Program-made: the position numbers and the translations under genes
Shown here: in pieces, positions 27,113 through 36,694 of the stretch
Numbering within the stretch: position 1 is the stretch's first letter
Layout of the letters: each line of letters opens with the position of its first letter
Notes under the pieces: generated by a model
The model's input: only the letters and a program-made list of their open reading frames with translations
Database searches by the model: none
What the model was told of the DNA's origin: nothing
Assembly (NCBI GenBank): GCA_017857815.1
Contig: JAFMCL010000006.1
Span: forward strand, 1 to 64,000
Length of the DNA: 64,000 nucleotides
Direction of reading: 5' to 3'
From: Flavobacteriaceae bacterium
GTDB taxonomy: Bacteria > Bacteroidota > Bacteroidia > Flavobacteriales > Flavobacteriaceae

Positions 27113-28183
27113 ATGGAAAGAAAAATTATTCATATTGATATGGATGCCTTTTTTGCGGCGGTCGAACAATTAGATCAACCTGAATTGCAAAATAAACCAG
27201 TTGCAGTTGGAGGAGGAGAGGAGAGAGGTGTTGTTGCAGCAGCAAGCTATGAAGCGCGTAAGTTTGGGGTTAGAAGTGCAATGAATGGACCTTTGGCAAG
27301 AAAGTTGTGCCCCGATTTGATTTTTGTCTCCCCGAACTTTGAACGCTATAAAGAAGTTTCCATGCAAATAAGAACTGTTTTTAATAAATACACAGACTTG
27401 GTCGAGCCTCTTTCTTTAGATGAAGCTTATTTGGATGTAACCAAAAATAAAATGGGGAGAACTTCGGCAACTCAAATGGCTAGAGAAATTAGATATGACA
27501 TAAAAAAGTTAACGGGTTTAGATGCTTCCGCAGGGATATCGATTAATAAATTTTTAGCTAAAATCGCGAGTGATTGGAACAAACCCAATGGTCAAAAAAC
27601 AATAGCCCCAGAAGAAGTGCTTCCTTTTTTAGAAAAGCTGGATGTCAAAAAGTTTTATGGCGTGGGAAAGAAAACTGGATTGAAGATGTATCAGATGGGA
27701 ATCTTTGATGGAGCGGGTTTAAAGACAAAATCAATAGAATTTCTGAATGATAATTTTGGAAAGTCAGGTACTTATTTTTACAATGTCGTTAGAGGGATTC
27801 ACAACAGCCCAGTGATTCCTTTTCGAACACCAAAGTCTTTTGGCGCTGAACACACTTTTACAGAAAATCTCACCAGTGAGGTCTATTTGGAAGAAAAACT
27901 GGAGCGTATCGCCAACAAACTAGAAAAGAGGTTGAAGATTAAGAAACTTGCAGGGAGGACACTAACGCTTAAAATCAAGTTTAGTGACTTTTCAGTTCAA
28001 ACAAGAAGCAAAACATTTCCGCATTATATTGCTGATAGGAACTTGATTTTGAGCAACGCCAAAGAGCTTCTATATCAAGAAAAATTAGTAGACTCTGTCA
28101 GACTGCTCGGTCTTTCCTTATCCAATCTGAATACAGAAAAAAAAGAAGAAAAACTTAGGGTTCAATTGTCTCTGCCTTTTTAG
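27113..28183 (+). CDS. dinB: DNA polymerase IV (DinB)
   Basis: This 356-aa Y-family translesion polymerase has metal-binding acidic residues in HIDMDAFFAAVE (residues 7-18) and SLDEAYLDV (about 102-110). The palm and fingers are complete, the thumb helix-hairpin-helix region (about 165-215) and the little-finger domain (about 240-345) are present, and the last residues (LRVQLSLPF) form a beta-clamp binding peptide of the QLxLPF type. No LexA box is obvious upstream. Its stop overlaps that of pyk by 4 nt on the opposite strand. Confidence 0.95.
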   Translation: MERKIIHIDMDAFFAAVEQLDQPELQNKPVAVGGGEERGVVAAASYEARKFGVRSAMNGPLARKLCPDLIFVSPNFERYKEVSMQIRTVFNKYTDLVEPLSLDEAYLDVTKNKMGRTSATQMAREIRYDIKKLTGLDASAGISINKFLAKIASDWNKPNGQKTIAPEEVLPFLEKLDVKKFYGVGKKTGLKMYQMGIFDGAGLKTKSIEFLNDNFGKSGTYFYNVVRGIHNSPVIPFRTPKSFGAEHTFTENLTSEVYLEEKLERIANKLEKRLKIKKLAGRTLTLKIKFSDFSVQTRSKTFPHYIADRNLILSNAKELLYQEKLVDSVRLLGLSLSNLNTEKKEEKLRVQLSLPF

Positions 28184-29607
28184 ATTGATGAGATACGTAA
28201 CGTATTTACCATCCCTTTTTCAATAATAGGCATTGCTGTAAGGTTTATTAAAAGGTCTCCCTTGTCAACATATCCTTTTTCCCCTGCAATCGCATTGATG
28301 TGCTCGACAGTCTTATCAGTAGTTTCAAAACTATCGTAGAAAAACGCTTTCACTCCCCAAAGTAAATTTAATTGCGTCAGAATTCTTCTGTTGGAAGTAA
28401 AAACCAATACGTGTGATTTTGGTCTACAGGCTGAAATTTGATAGGCTGTATAGCCACTATTCGTTAAAGTACAAATGGCCTTAGCTTGTACATCATTTGC
28501 AATTTGTGCTGCGTGAAAACAAACAGATTTAGTGATGAATCGATTGGTTTTGATTTTAGGTGCTTTTTGAGGAACGATGATTAAATCAGAGTGTTCAACA
28601 CTTTCTATGATTGATGTTATGGTTTTAATCACTTCTACAGGATATTTTCCAACAGAGGTCTCACCAGAGAGCATTACGGCATCAGCACCATCCATTACGG
28701 AATTTGCTACATCATTTACTTCTGCTCTAGTTGCAGTCATACTGTCGATCATACTTTCCATCATCTGAGTAGCGATAATTACAGGGATTCTCGCTTTTTT
28801 TGCCAATCGCACCAACTCCTTTTGTATCAAAGGAACTTCAGCAGGAGGAACTTCAACACCCAGATCTCCTCTGGCAACCATCAACCCATCGCAATGCGAA
28901 ATGATTTTATCTATATTTTTTATTCCTTCTGGTTTTTCTATTTTAGCAATGATTGGAATTTTCTCATCGGTATGTTTCTCAATTATTTTTTTAAGATCTA
29001 AAAGATCTTCACTATTCCTCACGAAAGAAAGGGCAATCCAATCAAAGTTATGCTTAATTGCAAACGCTGCATCTTCGACGTCTTTTGGAGTAAGGGCGGG
29101 TAAAGAAATCTCAGTATTGGGCAGGTTAACACCTTTCTTAGACTTTAAAGCCCCTCCCTGAATTACTTTGGCCTTAACCAAAGTTTTAAGATCAGTTTCT
29201 AGGATTTCAAAGATTAGTTTTCCATCGTCCAACAAAATCCGCTCCCCGGCTTTTACGTCTTTTGGGAAGTTTTTATAATTCATGTAGATCTTTTCCTTGT
29301 TCCCCTCAAAAGGAGCTTCCGTAGAAAAGGTGATAATGTCTCCAGGAGCAACTCTTGTTCCTTCGGCAACTATGCCTACTCTAAGTTTAGGCCCTTGAAG
29401 GTCTCCTAAAATGGAAGTGTGCGTATTGAGTTTTTTATCAAGATCACGAATGTTTTTAACCCTTTTTTCTACATCACTATACTCAGCATGAGAAAAATTA
29501 ATTCTAAAGACATCGACTCCATTAAGTATCATTTGTTCAAGTACATCTAAAGAATCTGTAGCAGGACCTAATGTCGCAACTATTTTAGTTTTTTTTCTTT
29601 GGCTCAT
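28180..29607 (-). CDS. pyk: Pyruvate kinase
   Basis: Pyruvate kinase catalyses the last step of glycolysis, transferring phosphate from phosphoenolpyruvate to ADP. At 475 aa the A, B and C domains are all present. Motifs are KIVATLGPAT (residues 8-17), IIAKIEKPEGI with the catalytic lysine (about 220-230), MVARGDLGVEVP (about 243-254) and MSGETSVGKYP (about 313-323). It starts on the nucleotide where the IPExxxVDY gene ends (1-nt overlap), so the two are translationally coupled, and the run back to acpP is probably one transcript. Confidence 0.96.
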   Translation of the reverse strand: MSQRKKTKIVATLGPATDSLDVLEQMILNGVDVFRINFSHAEYSDVEKRVKNIRDLDKKLNTHTSILGDLQGPKLRVGIVAEGTRVAPGDIITFSTEAPFEGNKEKIYMNYKNFPKDVKAGERILLDDGKLIFEILETDLKTLVKAKVIQGGALKSKKGVNLPNTEISLPALTPKDVEDAAFAIKHNFDWIALSFVRNSEDLLDLKKIIEKHTDEKIPIIAKIEKPEGIKNIDKIISHCDGLMVARGDLGVEVPPAEVPLIQKELVRLAKKARIPVIIATQMMESMIDSMTATRAEVNDVANSVMDGADAVMLSGETSVGKYPVEVIKTITSIIESVEHSDLIIVPQKAPKIKTNRFITKSVCFHAAQIANDVQAKAICTLTNSGYTAYQISACRPKSHVLVFTSNRRILTQLNLLWGVKAFFYDSFETTDKTVEHINAIAGEKGYVDKGDLLINLTAMPIIEKGMVNTLRISSI

Positions 29608-30077
29608 TAATCGAAATTTAGCGTATGATGAAAGTTTATTTTATTTGTCTTAGGGGGATAACAGGTCGAAATCTCATTAATTAACTCAATTTTTTTATTT
29701 AGCACCTCAACAGATATGCCTGAATTTATTTTAATGAAATAGTCAACTTTTTTAAGTTCTGGGAGCAAATATACCTTTTTTGTTTCAGGAATGTCGAATA
29801 AGCCAGCACCCTTTGATGCGTTAATATCCAATTTTGTAAATTTATTAGAAAACAGGTTGCAATGAATGCCTTTTTTAGGATTATCCCATTCAAAGTTTTG
29901 AAAAAATGCATTTTTTAGCGGTAGTTCAATGTCCTCTTTGCACATAACAAATTGACTGCCACAGTAGGTGTTTAATAAAAAAGCAATTTTATAACTTTCT
30001 AAGGAACTGTGAATCGCCAGAAGACTAAAGTCATCTTCTTCAAATTCATCTAGGGTATAGAGCTTTTTTTTATTCAT
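29607..30077 (-). CDS. IPExxxVDY-family protein
   Basis: This soluble 156-aa protein is named for a C-terminal motif that here reads LPELKKVDYFIKI (about residues 111-123). The family is restricted to Bacteroidetes and its function is unknown. Synteny with rnc upstream and pyk downstream is conserved in Flavobacteriaceae as I recall. The tight spacing (5 nt from rnc, 1-nt overlap with pyk) makes an operon likely. No signal peptide is present. Confidence 0.85.
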   Translation of the reverse strand: MNKKKLYTLDEFEEDDFSLLAIHSSLESYKIAFLLNTYCGSQFVMCKEDIELPLKNAFFQNFEWDNPKKGIHCNLFSNKFTKLDINASKGAGLFDIPETKKVYLLPELKKVDYFIKINSGISVEVLNKKIELINEISTCYPPKTNKINFHHTLNFD

Positions 30078-30082
30078 GTCCT

Positions 30083-30808
30083 TTAATGCCTTAAGTTTAA
30101 AGCATAATAGGCTCTTTTAGCAGCTTTTTCCTCAGCTTTCTTTTTTGAAATCCCTCTTGCTTTAACAATATTCACTTCATTAATAAAAACACTAGTAGTG
30201 TAATTGATTTCAGGATCTAATCCACCATCACTAGTGGTGGTAAACTTCACTTTCTTCTTTCTTTTTTGCCCCCATTCGATTAGCAACCCTTTGTAGCTTA
30301 ACACGCTGTGTTCAAGTTGTTCCACATCCACATGATCTGCTATTATTTTATCTAAAATAAAATTATGGCATTTCAAATAGCCCCTGTCTATAAACACTGC
30401 ACCTATAAGTGCTTCCAATAAATTCCCGTGAATATTTTCACCAAAATTTATTTTTTGTTCTAGCGCTAAAAGATCTATAAGATTAAACTTTAAACCGATC
30501 TGATTCAGGTTTTCTCTACTTACAATTTTGGCCCTGTACTTCGTGAGCCCTCCTTCCTTAGCTGAGGGAAATTTATCAAATAAAAATTTAGAAACAACAA
30601 CGCTTAATATGGAATCACCTAAGAACTCTAGACGCTCATAATTCACATAGTTGCCATGTACGTCTTTAACATGCATCGAACGATGTGTAAATGCTTTTTG
30701 ATAAATTTTTAGATTAACCGGACGTAGCGATGTGATTTCTTTTAACCTATTGAAAAAAACCCCTTCCTCAGAAGTTTGGGATTTAAATATGTGGTTTAAA
30801 ATCTTCAC
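30083..30808 (-). CDS. rnc: Ribonuclease III
   Basis: RNase III cuts double-stranded RNA for rRNA maturation and mRNA turnover. At 241 aa it has the RNase III domain (NYERLEFLGDSIL, about residues 56-68, with catalytic acidic residues; a second acidic cluster in NLLEALIGAVFIDRG, about 131-145) and a C-terminal double-stranded-RNA-binding domain (about 166-238, KGLLIEWGQKRKKK... ISKKKAEEKAAKRAY). It lies 8 nt after fabF on the minus strand. Confidence 0.95.
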   Translation of the reverse strand: MKILNHIFKSQTSEEGVFFNRLKEITSLRPVNLKIYQKAFTHRSMHVKDVHGNYVNYERLEFLGDSILSVVVSKFLFDKFPSAKEGGLTKYRAKIVSRENLNQIGLKFNLIDLLALEQKINFGENIHGNLLEALIGAVFIDRGYLKCHNFILDKIIADHVDVEQLEHSVLSYKGLLIEWGQKRKKKVKFTTTSDGGLDPEINYTTSVFINEVNIVKARGISKKKAEEKAAKRAYYALNLRH

Positions 30809-30816
30809 ATTCTAAT

Positions 30817-32067
30817 TTAGATAATTTTTTTGAAAATGACACAAGCATTGTGACCTCCAAACCCAAAAGTATTCGAAAGCGCAACATTTACTGTTCTTTT
30901 TTGGGCCTTACCGAACGTATAGTTGATTTTCTGATCTAAATTTTCATCAACAGTACTGTGGTTTATTGTAGGAGGGACGACACCATGATTCATGGCCATA
31001 ATAGAGGCAATGGCTTCAACGGCACCAGCAGCACCCAATAAGTGTCCCGTCATTGATTTTGTTGAGTTGATATTTAAGTTGTAAGCATGTTTTCCAAACA
31101 CAGAAATAACGGCGCTGGTTTCGGCTAAATCTCCCAAGGGAGTAGAAGTTCCATGCATGTTGATTGCATCAACATTTTCAGGTTTTAGATTGGCATCCCT
31201 GAGACAGTTGATCATCACTTTTTTAGCCCCAGTACCCTCAGGATGGGGCGCCGTCATGTGATGCGCATCGGCAGAAAGTCCACCTCCAGCAAGCTCGGCA
31301 TATATTTTTGCACCTCTAGCTTTGGCGTGTTCATACTCTTCAAGGATCAATGTTCCAGATCCTTCACCTAAGACAAAACCATCACGATTTTTATCAAAAG
31401 GGCGAGAGGCTGTTTTTGGATCATCATTTCTTGTGGACAAAGCATGCATGGCGTTAAACCCGCCGATACCCGCCATTGTTACCCCCGCTTCAGAGCCACC
31501 AGAAACAATAATGTCTGCATAGCCCATTCGAATGTAATTTAGGGAATCAATCATTGCGTTTGCTGAGGAAGCACATGCAGATACCGTTGTGAAGTTCGGA
31601 CCGCAAAATCCGTATTTTATTGAAATCAATCCAGGAGCAATATCCGCAATCATCTTGGGAATAAAGAAGGGGTTAAACCTTGGAGTACCGTCTCCACTAG
31701 CAAAATTGAGGACTTCGTTTTGAAAAGTCTCCAATCCTCCAATTCCAGCTCCCCAGATAACTCCTACACGATCTTTATTAATCTTGTCCAGATCTAGGCC
31801 TGAATCTTCAATGGCTTCTTGGGTAGACACCAAGGCATATTGAGCGAAGCGATCATTTTTTCTCGCTTCTTTACGATCCATGAAATTTAAGGGATCAAAG
31901 CCTTTTAATTCACACGCAAACTGAGTTTTGAATTTTGAGGCATCGAAATAGGTAATCGGGGCAGCTCCACTAGTACCAGAGATCAAACCCTCCCAATATT
32001 CCGGAAGGGTGTTTCCAATAGGAGTTAATGCTCCCAATCCGGTAACAACTACACGTCTTGGCTCCAT
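30817..32067 (-). CDS. fabF: 3-oxoacyl-[ACP] synthase II
   Basis: FabF condenses malonyl-ACP with acyl-ACP to elongate fatty acids. The 416-aa thiolase-fold enzyme has the catalytic Cys165 in VSACASS, the active-site histidines in NMHGTSTPLGD (about 303-313) and SMTGHLLGAAG (about 338-348), and a GFGGHN near the C-terminus. It follows acpP by 11 nt, the classic acpP-fabF pair. Confidence 0.96.
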   Translation of the reverse strand: MEPRRVVVTGLGALTPIGNTLPEYWEGLISGTSGAAPITYFDASKFKTQFACELKGFDPLNFMDRKEARKNDRFAQYALVSTQEAIEDSGLDLDKINKDRVGVIWGAGIGGLETFQNEVLNFASGDGTPRFNPFFIPKMIADIAPGLISIKYGFCGPNFTTVSACASSANAMIDSLNYIRMGYADIIVSGGSEAGVTMAGIGGFNAMHALSTRNDDPKTASRPFDKNRDGFVLGEGSGTLILEEYEHAKARGAKIYAELAGGGLSADAHHMTAPHPEGTGAKKVMINCLRDANLKPENVDAINMHGTSTPLGDLAETSAVISVFGKHAYNLNINSTKSMTGHLLGAAGAVEAIASIMAMNHGVVPPTINHSTVDENLDQKINYTFGKAQKRTVNVALSNTFGFGGHNACVIFKKII

Positions 32068-32078
32068 TTAAGCAATTT

Positions 32079-32312
32079 TTATTTTGCTTGCTCGATGTAC
32101 TGAATCGCTTGCCCAACAGTGGCAATATTCTCAGCTTGGTCATCCGGAATTTGAATGTCAAATTCTTTTTCGAATTCCATTATGAGTTCAACTGTATCCA
32201 GTGAATCGGCACCCAAGTCATTTGTGAAGTTAGCTTCTGTAACAACTTCATTCTCATCGACACCTAGTTTGTCAACGATAATTGCTTTTACTCTTGATGA
32301 AATATCAGACAT
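32079..32312 (-). CDS. acpP: Acyl carrier protein
   Basis: This small acidic 77-aa four-helix protein carries growing acyl chains on a phosphopantetheine arm attached to Ser37 in the [10 protein letters not shown] motif. A TTG-type extension to 32342 exists, but [11 protein letters not shown] at 32312 is the normal N-terminus and leaves a TATTTTTG promoter element 27 nt upstream. This gene heads the minus-strand run acpP-fabF-rnc-IPExxxVDY-pyk. Confidence 0.96.
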   Translation of the reverse strand: MSDISSRVKAIIVDKLGVDENEVVTEANFTNDLGADSLDTVELIMEFEKEFDIQIPDDQAENIATVGQAIQYIEQAK

Positions 32313-32339
32313 AATTAATTGGTTTAAAATTACTGTGGA

Positions 32340-32347
32340 CAAAAATA
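32340..32347 (-). promoter_or_regulatory. TAnnTTTG -7 element for acpP
   Basis: TATTTTTG on the minus strand is 27 nt before the acpP ATG, a typical leader length. No clear TTTG -33 box was seen at 19-21 nt upstream. Confidence 0.5.
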
Positions 32348-32456
32348 AAAAACTTTGTATGAAAACACTATTAAGGGAAATAAATATAACTTTTCTTTGT
32401 GAAAAGAATGTTTAATTAATTCTTAAAGTTAGTATTTAAAGGCACTTAGAAGTCAA

Positions 32457-33038
32457 ATGAAAAACAAAACTCTTAAAAGAATCATCCTTTTTGCATCAGG
32501 ATCGGGCTCAAATGTCCAGAATATCATCGAATATTTCAGTGCTTTTGATCGAATTACGACCGATCTTGTCCTAACGAACAATAAAAAGGCAGGGGTTTTG
32601 GATCGCGCAAAGTCCCTTAATGTTCCTTTTTATGTGTTTAATAAAGAGGAATATTTAGACGATTCGTTATTAAATAAACTTCAAAGTATTAAACCTGATT
32701 TAATTATTTTGGCTGGTTTTTTATTAAAAATTCCAAAATCTATCATAACCGCTTTTCCAGATAAAATAATCAATATTCATCCTGCGCTTCTTCCCAAGCA
32801 TGGTGGGAAAGGCATGTATGGCGATCGTGTTCATCAAAGTGTTATAGACTCTGGGGACATTGAGACAGGAATAACAATACATTATGTAAATGAGAACTAT
32901 GACGAGGGATCTATTATTTTTCAAAGAGCTGTTGAAGTTTCAAAAGCCGATACTGTCGAAAGCATTGCGAACAAGGTACATCAGTTAGAACACAAGCATT
33001 ATCCCGAGGTAGTTCACCAACTTTTAAAAGACCAATGA
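32457..33038 (+). CDS. purN: Phosphoribosylglycinamide formyltransferase
   Basis: PurN transfers a formyl group from 10-formyltetrahydrofolate to glycinamide ribonucleotide in purine synthesis. The 193-aa protein has the nucleotide-binding SGSGSN at 14-19, catalytic Asn106 and His108 in NIHPALLP, and the aspartate in ENYDEGSIIF (about 149). It overlaps rnhA by 4 nt and is two genes ahead of the PurF-type gene, so purine genes are grouped here. It is divergent from acpP. Confidence 0.94.
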   Translation: MKNKTLKRIILFASGSGSNVQNIIEYFSAFDRITTDLVLTNNKKAGVLDRAKSLNVPFYVFNKEEYLDDSLLNKLQSIKPDLIILAGFLLKIPKSIITAFPDKIINIHPALLPKHGGKGMYGDRVHQSVIDSGDIETGITIHYVNENYDEGSIIFQRAVEVSKADTVESIANKVHQLEHKHYPEVVHQLLKDQ

Positions 33039-33520
33039 AGTTCAATAAAATTCACCTGTATACTGACGGATCCTCTTTGGGAAATCCGGGTCCAGGTGGT
33101 TATGGGGCCATTATTGAATGGGTGGGTAAAAGTCACAAAAAAGAAATTTCGGAAGGTTATCGCATGACGACTAATAATAGGATGGAGCTTTTGGCTGTCA
33201 TCGTTGGATTAGAGACCCTAAAAATCCAACCAATGGAAGTGTTGGTTTGTTCCGATTCAAAATACGTAATTGATTCTGTTCAAAAAAAATGGGTTTTCGG
33301 ATGGGAGAAGAAAGGCTTTAAGGGAAAGAAAAACCCTGATTTATGGAAACGCTATTTAAAAATTCATCGAAAACACAAGGTTGATTTCCAGTGGATTAAG
33401 GGTCACAATGACCATCCTCAAAATGAGCGCTGTGATTGGTTGGCAGTTAATGCAGCAAAACAAAAAACCCTTCTTGTGGATAGCGCTTTCGAGCAAAACT
33501 TAAAAACCAAAGAGCAGTAA
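33035..33520 (+). CDS. rnhA: Ribonuclease HI
   Basis: RNase HI removes RNA from RNA-DNA hybrids. The 161-aa protein has the first catalytic aspartate in YTDGSSLGNPGPGGYG (residue 10), the glutamate in NNRMELLA (about 50), the aspartate in SDSKYVI (about 73) and a final acidic region near HNDHPQNERCD (about 128-138), so the DEDD set is complete. It lacks an N-terminal hybrid-binding domain. Its ATG overlaps the purN stop (ATGA). Confidence 0.93.
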   Translation: MKFNKIHLYTDGSSLGNPGPGGYGAIIEWVGKSHKKEISEGYRMTTNNRMELLAVIVGLETLKIQPMEVLVCSDSKYVIDSVQKKWVFGWEKKGFKGKKNPDLWKRYLKIHRKHKVDFQWIKGHNDHPQNERCDWLAVNAAKQKTLLVDSAFEQNLKTKEQ

Positions 33521-33585
33521 AAACCCTATTGAAAACTCTTATCTAAATCTTTCATTAAAAAATCGACATCACTTAATAAGTTTAT

Positions 33586-33593
33586 TATTTTTG
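33586..33593 (+). promoter_or_regulatory. TAnnTTTG -7 element immediately before the PfkB kinase gene
   Basis: TATTTTTG ends 4 nt before the ATG at 33598. Use of this element would give a leaderless mRNA. Confidence 0.4.
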
Positions 33594-33597
33594 CTTT

Positions 33598-34527
33598 ATG
33601 AAGTATAAATTATTGGTAGTTGGCACCATGGCCTATGATGCTATCGAAACGCCTTTCGGAAAGGTAGAAAAAATTTTAGGGGGGGCGGCCACTTATATTG
33701 GTCTTGCAGCCTCTCGTTTTTCTTTAAACTGTGGCGTTGTTTCGGTCGTAGGAGAAGATTTTGAAAAAGAACATTTAGCACTATTAAAAGACAAAGGAAT
33801 TGATGTTTCTGGAGTAGAAATTGTCCAGGGAGGAAAAACTTTCTTTTGGAGTGGAAGATACCATAACGATTTAAACACCAGAACGACCTTGGATACACGT
33901 TTGAATGTTTTAGAAAATTTCGATCCTAAGATACCCGATCATTTATCCACTCCTGACATTGTCATGTTAGGGAACCTTTCTCCGGATGTTCAATTAGCAG
34001 CACTAGCACAAATAAGAAACAAACCTAAGTTGGTGGTTTTGGACACAATGAATTTCTGGATGGATCATGCTAGAGAATCACTAGACAAAGTGATTGCAAA
34101 GGTTGACGTTATATCAATAAATGATGAAGAAGCACGTCAATTGACCGATCAGTATTCTTTAGTTAAGGCAGCACAAATGATCCATGAAATGGGTCCTAAA
34201 TATGTGATCATTAAAAAAGGAGAACACGGTGCTTTACTTTTTCATAATAATGAGATTTTTTGTGCTCCTGCACTTCCTCTTGAAGAAGTTTTTGATCCGA
34301 CTGGAGCTGGAGATAGTTTCGCCGGAGGATTTACAGGCTATTTGACTCAAACAGGGGATATTTCTTTTTCTAACATGAAATCTGCGATCATTTATGGGTC
34401 TGCAATGGCTTCTTTTACCGTAGAAAAATTTGGAACCGAAAATCTTGTTAATGTTTCGCATCAAATGATGAGCGATCGATTAAGAGCCTTTAAAGAACTA
34501 ACTACCTTTGAAATTGAATATGAATAA
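33598..34527 (+). CDS. PfkB-family carbohydrate/nucleoside kinase
   Basis: This 309-aa ribokinase-fold enzyme has GGAATYIG at about residues 28-35 (substrate site) and the PfkB signature DPTGAGDSFAGGF at about 232-244 with the catalytic aspartate in GAGD. Family members phosphorylate sugars or nucleosides such as adenosine. The position between rnhA and the amidophosphoribosyltransferase gene, with purN upstream, suggests a nucleoside substrate, but this is inference. It is 21 nt ahead of the next gene and may be co-transcribed with it. Confidence 0.87.
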   Translation: MKYKLLVVGTMAYDAIETPFGKVEKILGGAATYIGLAASRFSLNCGVVSVVGEDFEKEHLALLKDKGIDVSGVEIVQGGKTFFWSGRYHNDLNTRTTLDTRLNVLENFDPKIPDHLSTPDIVMLGNLSPDVQLAALAQIRNKPKLVVLDTMNFWMDHARESLDKVIAKVDVISINDEEARQLTDQYSLVKAAQMIHEMGPKYVIIKKGEHGALLFHNNEIFCAPALPLEEVFDPTGAGDSFAGGFTGYLTQTGDISFSNMKSAIIYGSAMASFTVEKFGTENLVNVSHQMMSDRLRAFKELTTFEIEYE

Positions 34528-34548
34528 TATCAAAACCATAAACGAAAA

Positions 34549-36447
34549 ATGAGTGATGCCATAAAGCACGAATGTGGAATAGCCTTACTCCACTTAAAAA
34601 AGCCGCTTAGTTATTATAAGGAAAAGTATGGAACTGCCTTGTATGGCATCAACAAAATGTATTTGATGATGGAGAAGCAGCATAACCGTGGACAAGATGG
34701 CGCTGGTTTTGCCTGTATAAAACGCGACGTGAGTCCTGGAGAGCGATACATCAGTAGGGTGCGTTCAAATAACCAACAACCAATTCAGGATATTTTCAAA
34801 AAAATAAATAAAAGAATCTCCCAATCACAGAAAGAATTTCCTGAATTGTTAGAAGACACTGCACTTTTTAAAAAAGAAGTGCCTTATGCAGGAGAATTGC
34901 TACTCGGTCATGTTCGGTATGGAACTTTTGGGAAAAATAGTATAGAAAGTGTTCATCCTTTTTTACGTCAAAACAACTGGATGCATCGCAACCTTATTGT
35001 GGCAGGAAACTTTAACCTTACCAATGTTAACGAATTATTTGAGACATTAGTTGATTTGGGTCAGCATCCTAAAGAGAAAGCCGATACGATTACTGTGATG
35101 GAAAAAATAGGACATTTTCTTGATGATGCGGTTGCTAAGATTTATAAAAGTCTAAAAAAAGAAGGCTATACAAAAGCAGACGCTTCCCCCCAAATAGCGG
35201 AAAGGCTCAACATGAAAAAAGTCCTTCGAAAGGCTTCTAAAAGTTGGGATGGTGGCTATGCAATTGCTGGTCTACTGGGACACGGTGATTCTTTTGTGCT
35301 TAGAGATCCTGCTGGAATCAGACCTGCCTACTATTACGAAGATGATGAAGTGGTAGTTGTCGCCTCCGAGCGCCCGGTTATTCAAACCGTATTTGACGTT
35401 CCATTTGAGTCAATCATTGAGCTTCCGCCTGGACATGCATTGTTAACGAAGAAGTCAGGAGTTACCTCTGTGAGTAAAATACTAGAACCGCTTCCTTACA
35501 AGGCTTGTTCTTTCGAAAGAATTTATTTTTCAAGAGGAAGTGATGCTGCGATATATAAAGAGAGAAAACATTTGGGAAGACTATTGTTCCCTCAAATAAA
35601 AAAATCAATTGACAGTGACCTAGAAAACACTGTTTTCTCGTTTATTCCAAACACTGCCGAAACTTCCTTCTATGGACTTTTAGGTGCAGTTCAGGATAAT
35701 ATTGTTCAATCCTTAACCGCAGCGATTAAAAACAAAGAATCGTTAACAGAATTAGAATTAAATAAGATATTATCACTTAGACCACGAATAGAGAAAATAG
35801 CGATCAAGGATGTCAAGCTAAGGACTTTTATTACTGAAGACGCAAGTCGCGATGATTTGGTCGCTCATGTTTATGATGTTACTTATGGTGTTATAAAACC
35901 AACGGATAGTTTGGTTATTATAGATGACAGTATTGTGAGGGGAACTACTTTGGAAAAAAGTATCCTTAAAATGTTAGATCGATTGAATCCTAAGAAAATA
36001 GTTGTTGTGTCTAGTGCACCTCAAATTAGGTATCCGGACTGTTACGGAATTGATATGGCAAAACTCAATAACTTCATTGCCTTTAAGGCAGCCTTAGCCT
36101 TGCACAAGGACCGAGGAACATTGACTCATACGCTCGATTCTATCTATAAAGACTGTCAACAAACGATTGGTTTGCCAATCACAGAAGTTAAGAATCACGT
36201 TAAAGCACTTTATGCTCCTTTTAGCGATCAGGAAGTTTCTGACAAAATTGCGGTCATCTTAAAAGGAGACATTATCAAAGCGGATGTTGAAGTAATCTAT
36301 CAAACAATTGGCGACCTCCATAAGGCATGCCCTCACAATCTGGGGGATTGGTATTTTTCTGGAGACTATCCAACCCCGGGAGGGAATCGAGTAGTGAACC
36401 GAGCTTTCATGAATTTTTATGAAGGTAAGGCTGGAAGAGCGTACTAA
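34549..36447 (+). CDS. purF: Amidophosphoribosyltransferase, long form
   Basis: PurF makes phosphoribosylamine from PRPP and glutamine, the first committed step of purine synthesis. The N-terminal glutaminase needs a processed N-terminal cysteine; here it is Cys9 in HECGI, implying an eight-residue propeptide. Other glutaminase motifs are KQHNRGQDGAGF (about 45-56) and HVRYGTFG (about 121-128). The PRPP-binding loop VIIDDSIVRGTT lies at about 457-468. At 632 aa it is about 130 residues longer than E. coli PurF (505 aa), with inserts in both domains. Bacteroidetes carry this long paralogue, often beside a normal PurF, so its exact role is less certain than the family. Confidence 0.85.
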   Translation: MSDAIKHECGIALLHLKKPLSYYKEKYGTALYGINKMYLMMEKQHNRGQDGAGFACIKRDVSPGERYISRVRSNNQQPIQDIFKKINKRISQSQKEFPELLEDTALFKKEVPYAGELLLGHVRYGTFGKNSIESVHPFLRQNNWMHRNLIVAGNFNLTNVNELFETLVDLGQHPKEKADTITVMEKIGHFLDDAVAKIYKSLKKEGYTKADASPQIAERLNMKKVLRKASKSWDGGYAIAGLLGHGDSFVLRDPAGIRPAYYYEDDEVVVVASERPVIQTVFDVPFESIIELPPGHALLTKKSGVTSVSKILEPLPYKACSFERIYFSRGSDAAIYKERKHLGRLLFPQIKKSIDSDLENTVFSFIPNTAETSFYGLLGAVQDNIVQSLTAAIKNKESLTELELNKILSLRPRIEKIAIKDVKLRTFITEDASRDDLVAHVYDVTYGVIKPTDSLVIIDDSIVRGTTLEKSILKMLDRLNPKKIVVVSSAPQIRYPDCYGIDMAKLNNFIAFKAALALHKDRGTLTHTLDSIYKDCQQTIGLPITEVKNHVKALYAPFSDQEVSDKIAVILKGDIIKADVEVIYQTIGDLHKACPHNLGDWYFSGDYPTPGGNRVVNRAFMNFYEGKAGRAY

Positions 36448-36694
36448 AAATGATCCTTGAAATAGACTATTTAAATGTTAAAAAAATTATTTAACTATAT
36501 ATATGAGGTTCGAAATTAGTATTTCATCTAAATTAAAAGTATTTAATCGGTTTTTTAACAACAATCTAGGACAAAAATCTACTTTTACAGAACCAGAACA
36601 TAAGTAGGTTAAGTTCATGGTAAGATTTGGGGCAAAAAGGGAGGATTTATCCTCCCTTTTTATTTGCAATAAATCCAAATACTCAAAATGAAGT
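36448..36694. other. Intergenic region between purF and sodA
   Basis: This AT-rich 247-bp region holds no convincing gene. A 77-codon minus-strand frame runs through it, but it has atypical composition and crosses the terminator. The only clear element is the strong hairpin at 36634-36661. Confidence 0.6.
36634..36661. terminator. Bidirectional rho-independent terminator
   Basis: A perfect 12-bp inverted repeat (AAAAAGGGAGGA, 36634-36645, and its complement 36650-36661) is separated by a 4-nt TTTA loop. The GC-rich core flanked by A and T runs makes it work in both directions, ending purF on the plus strand and sodA on the minus strand. It is the only clear intrinsic terminator in the window. 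Confidence 0.9.
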
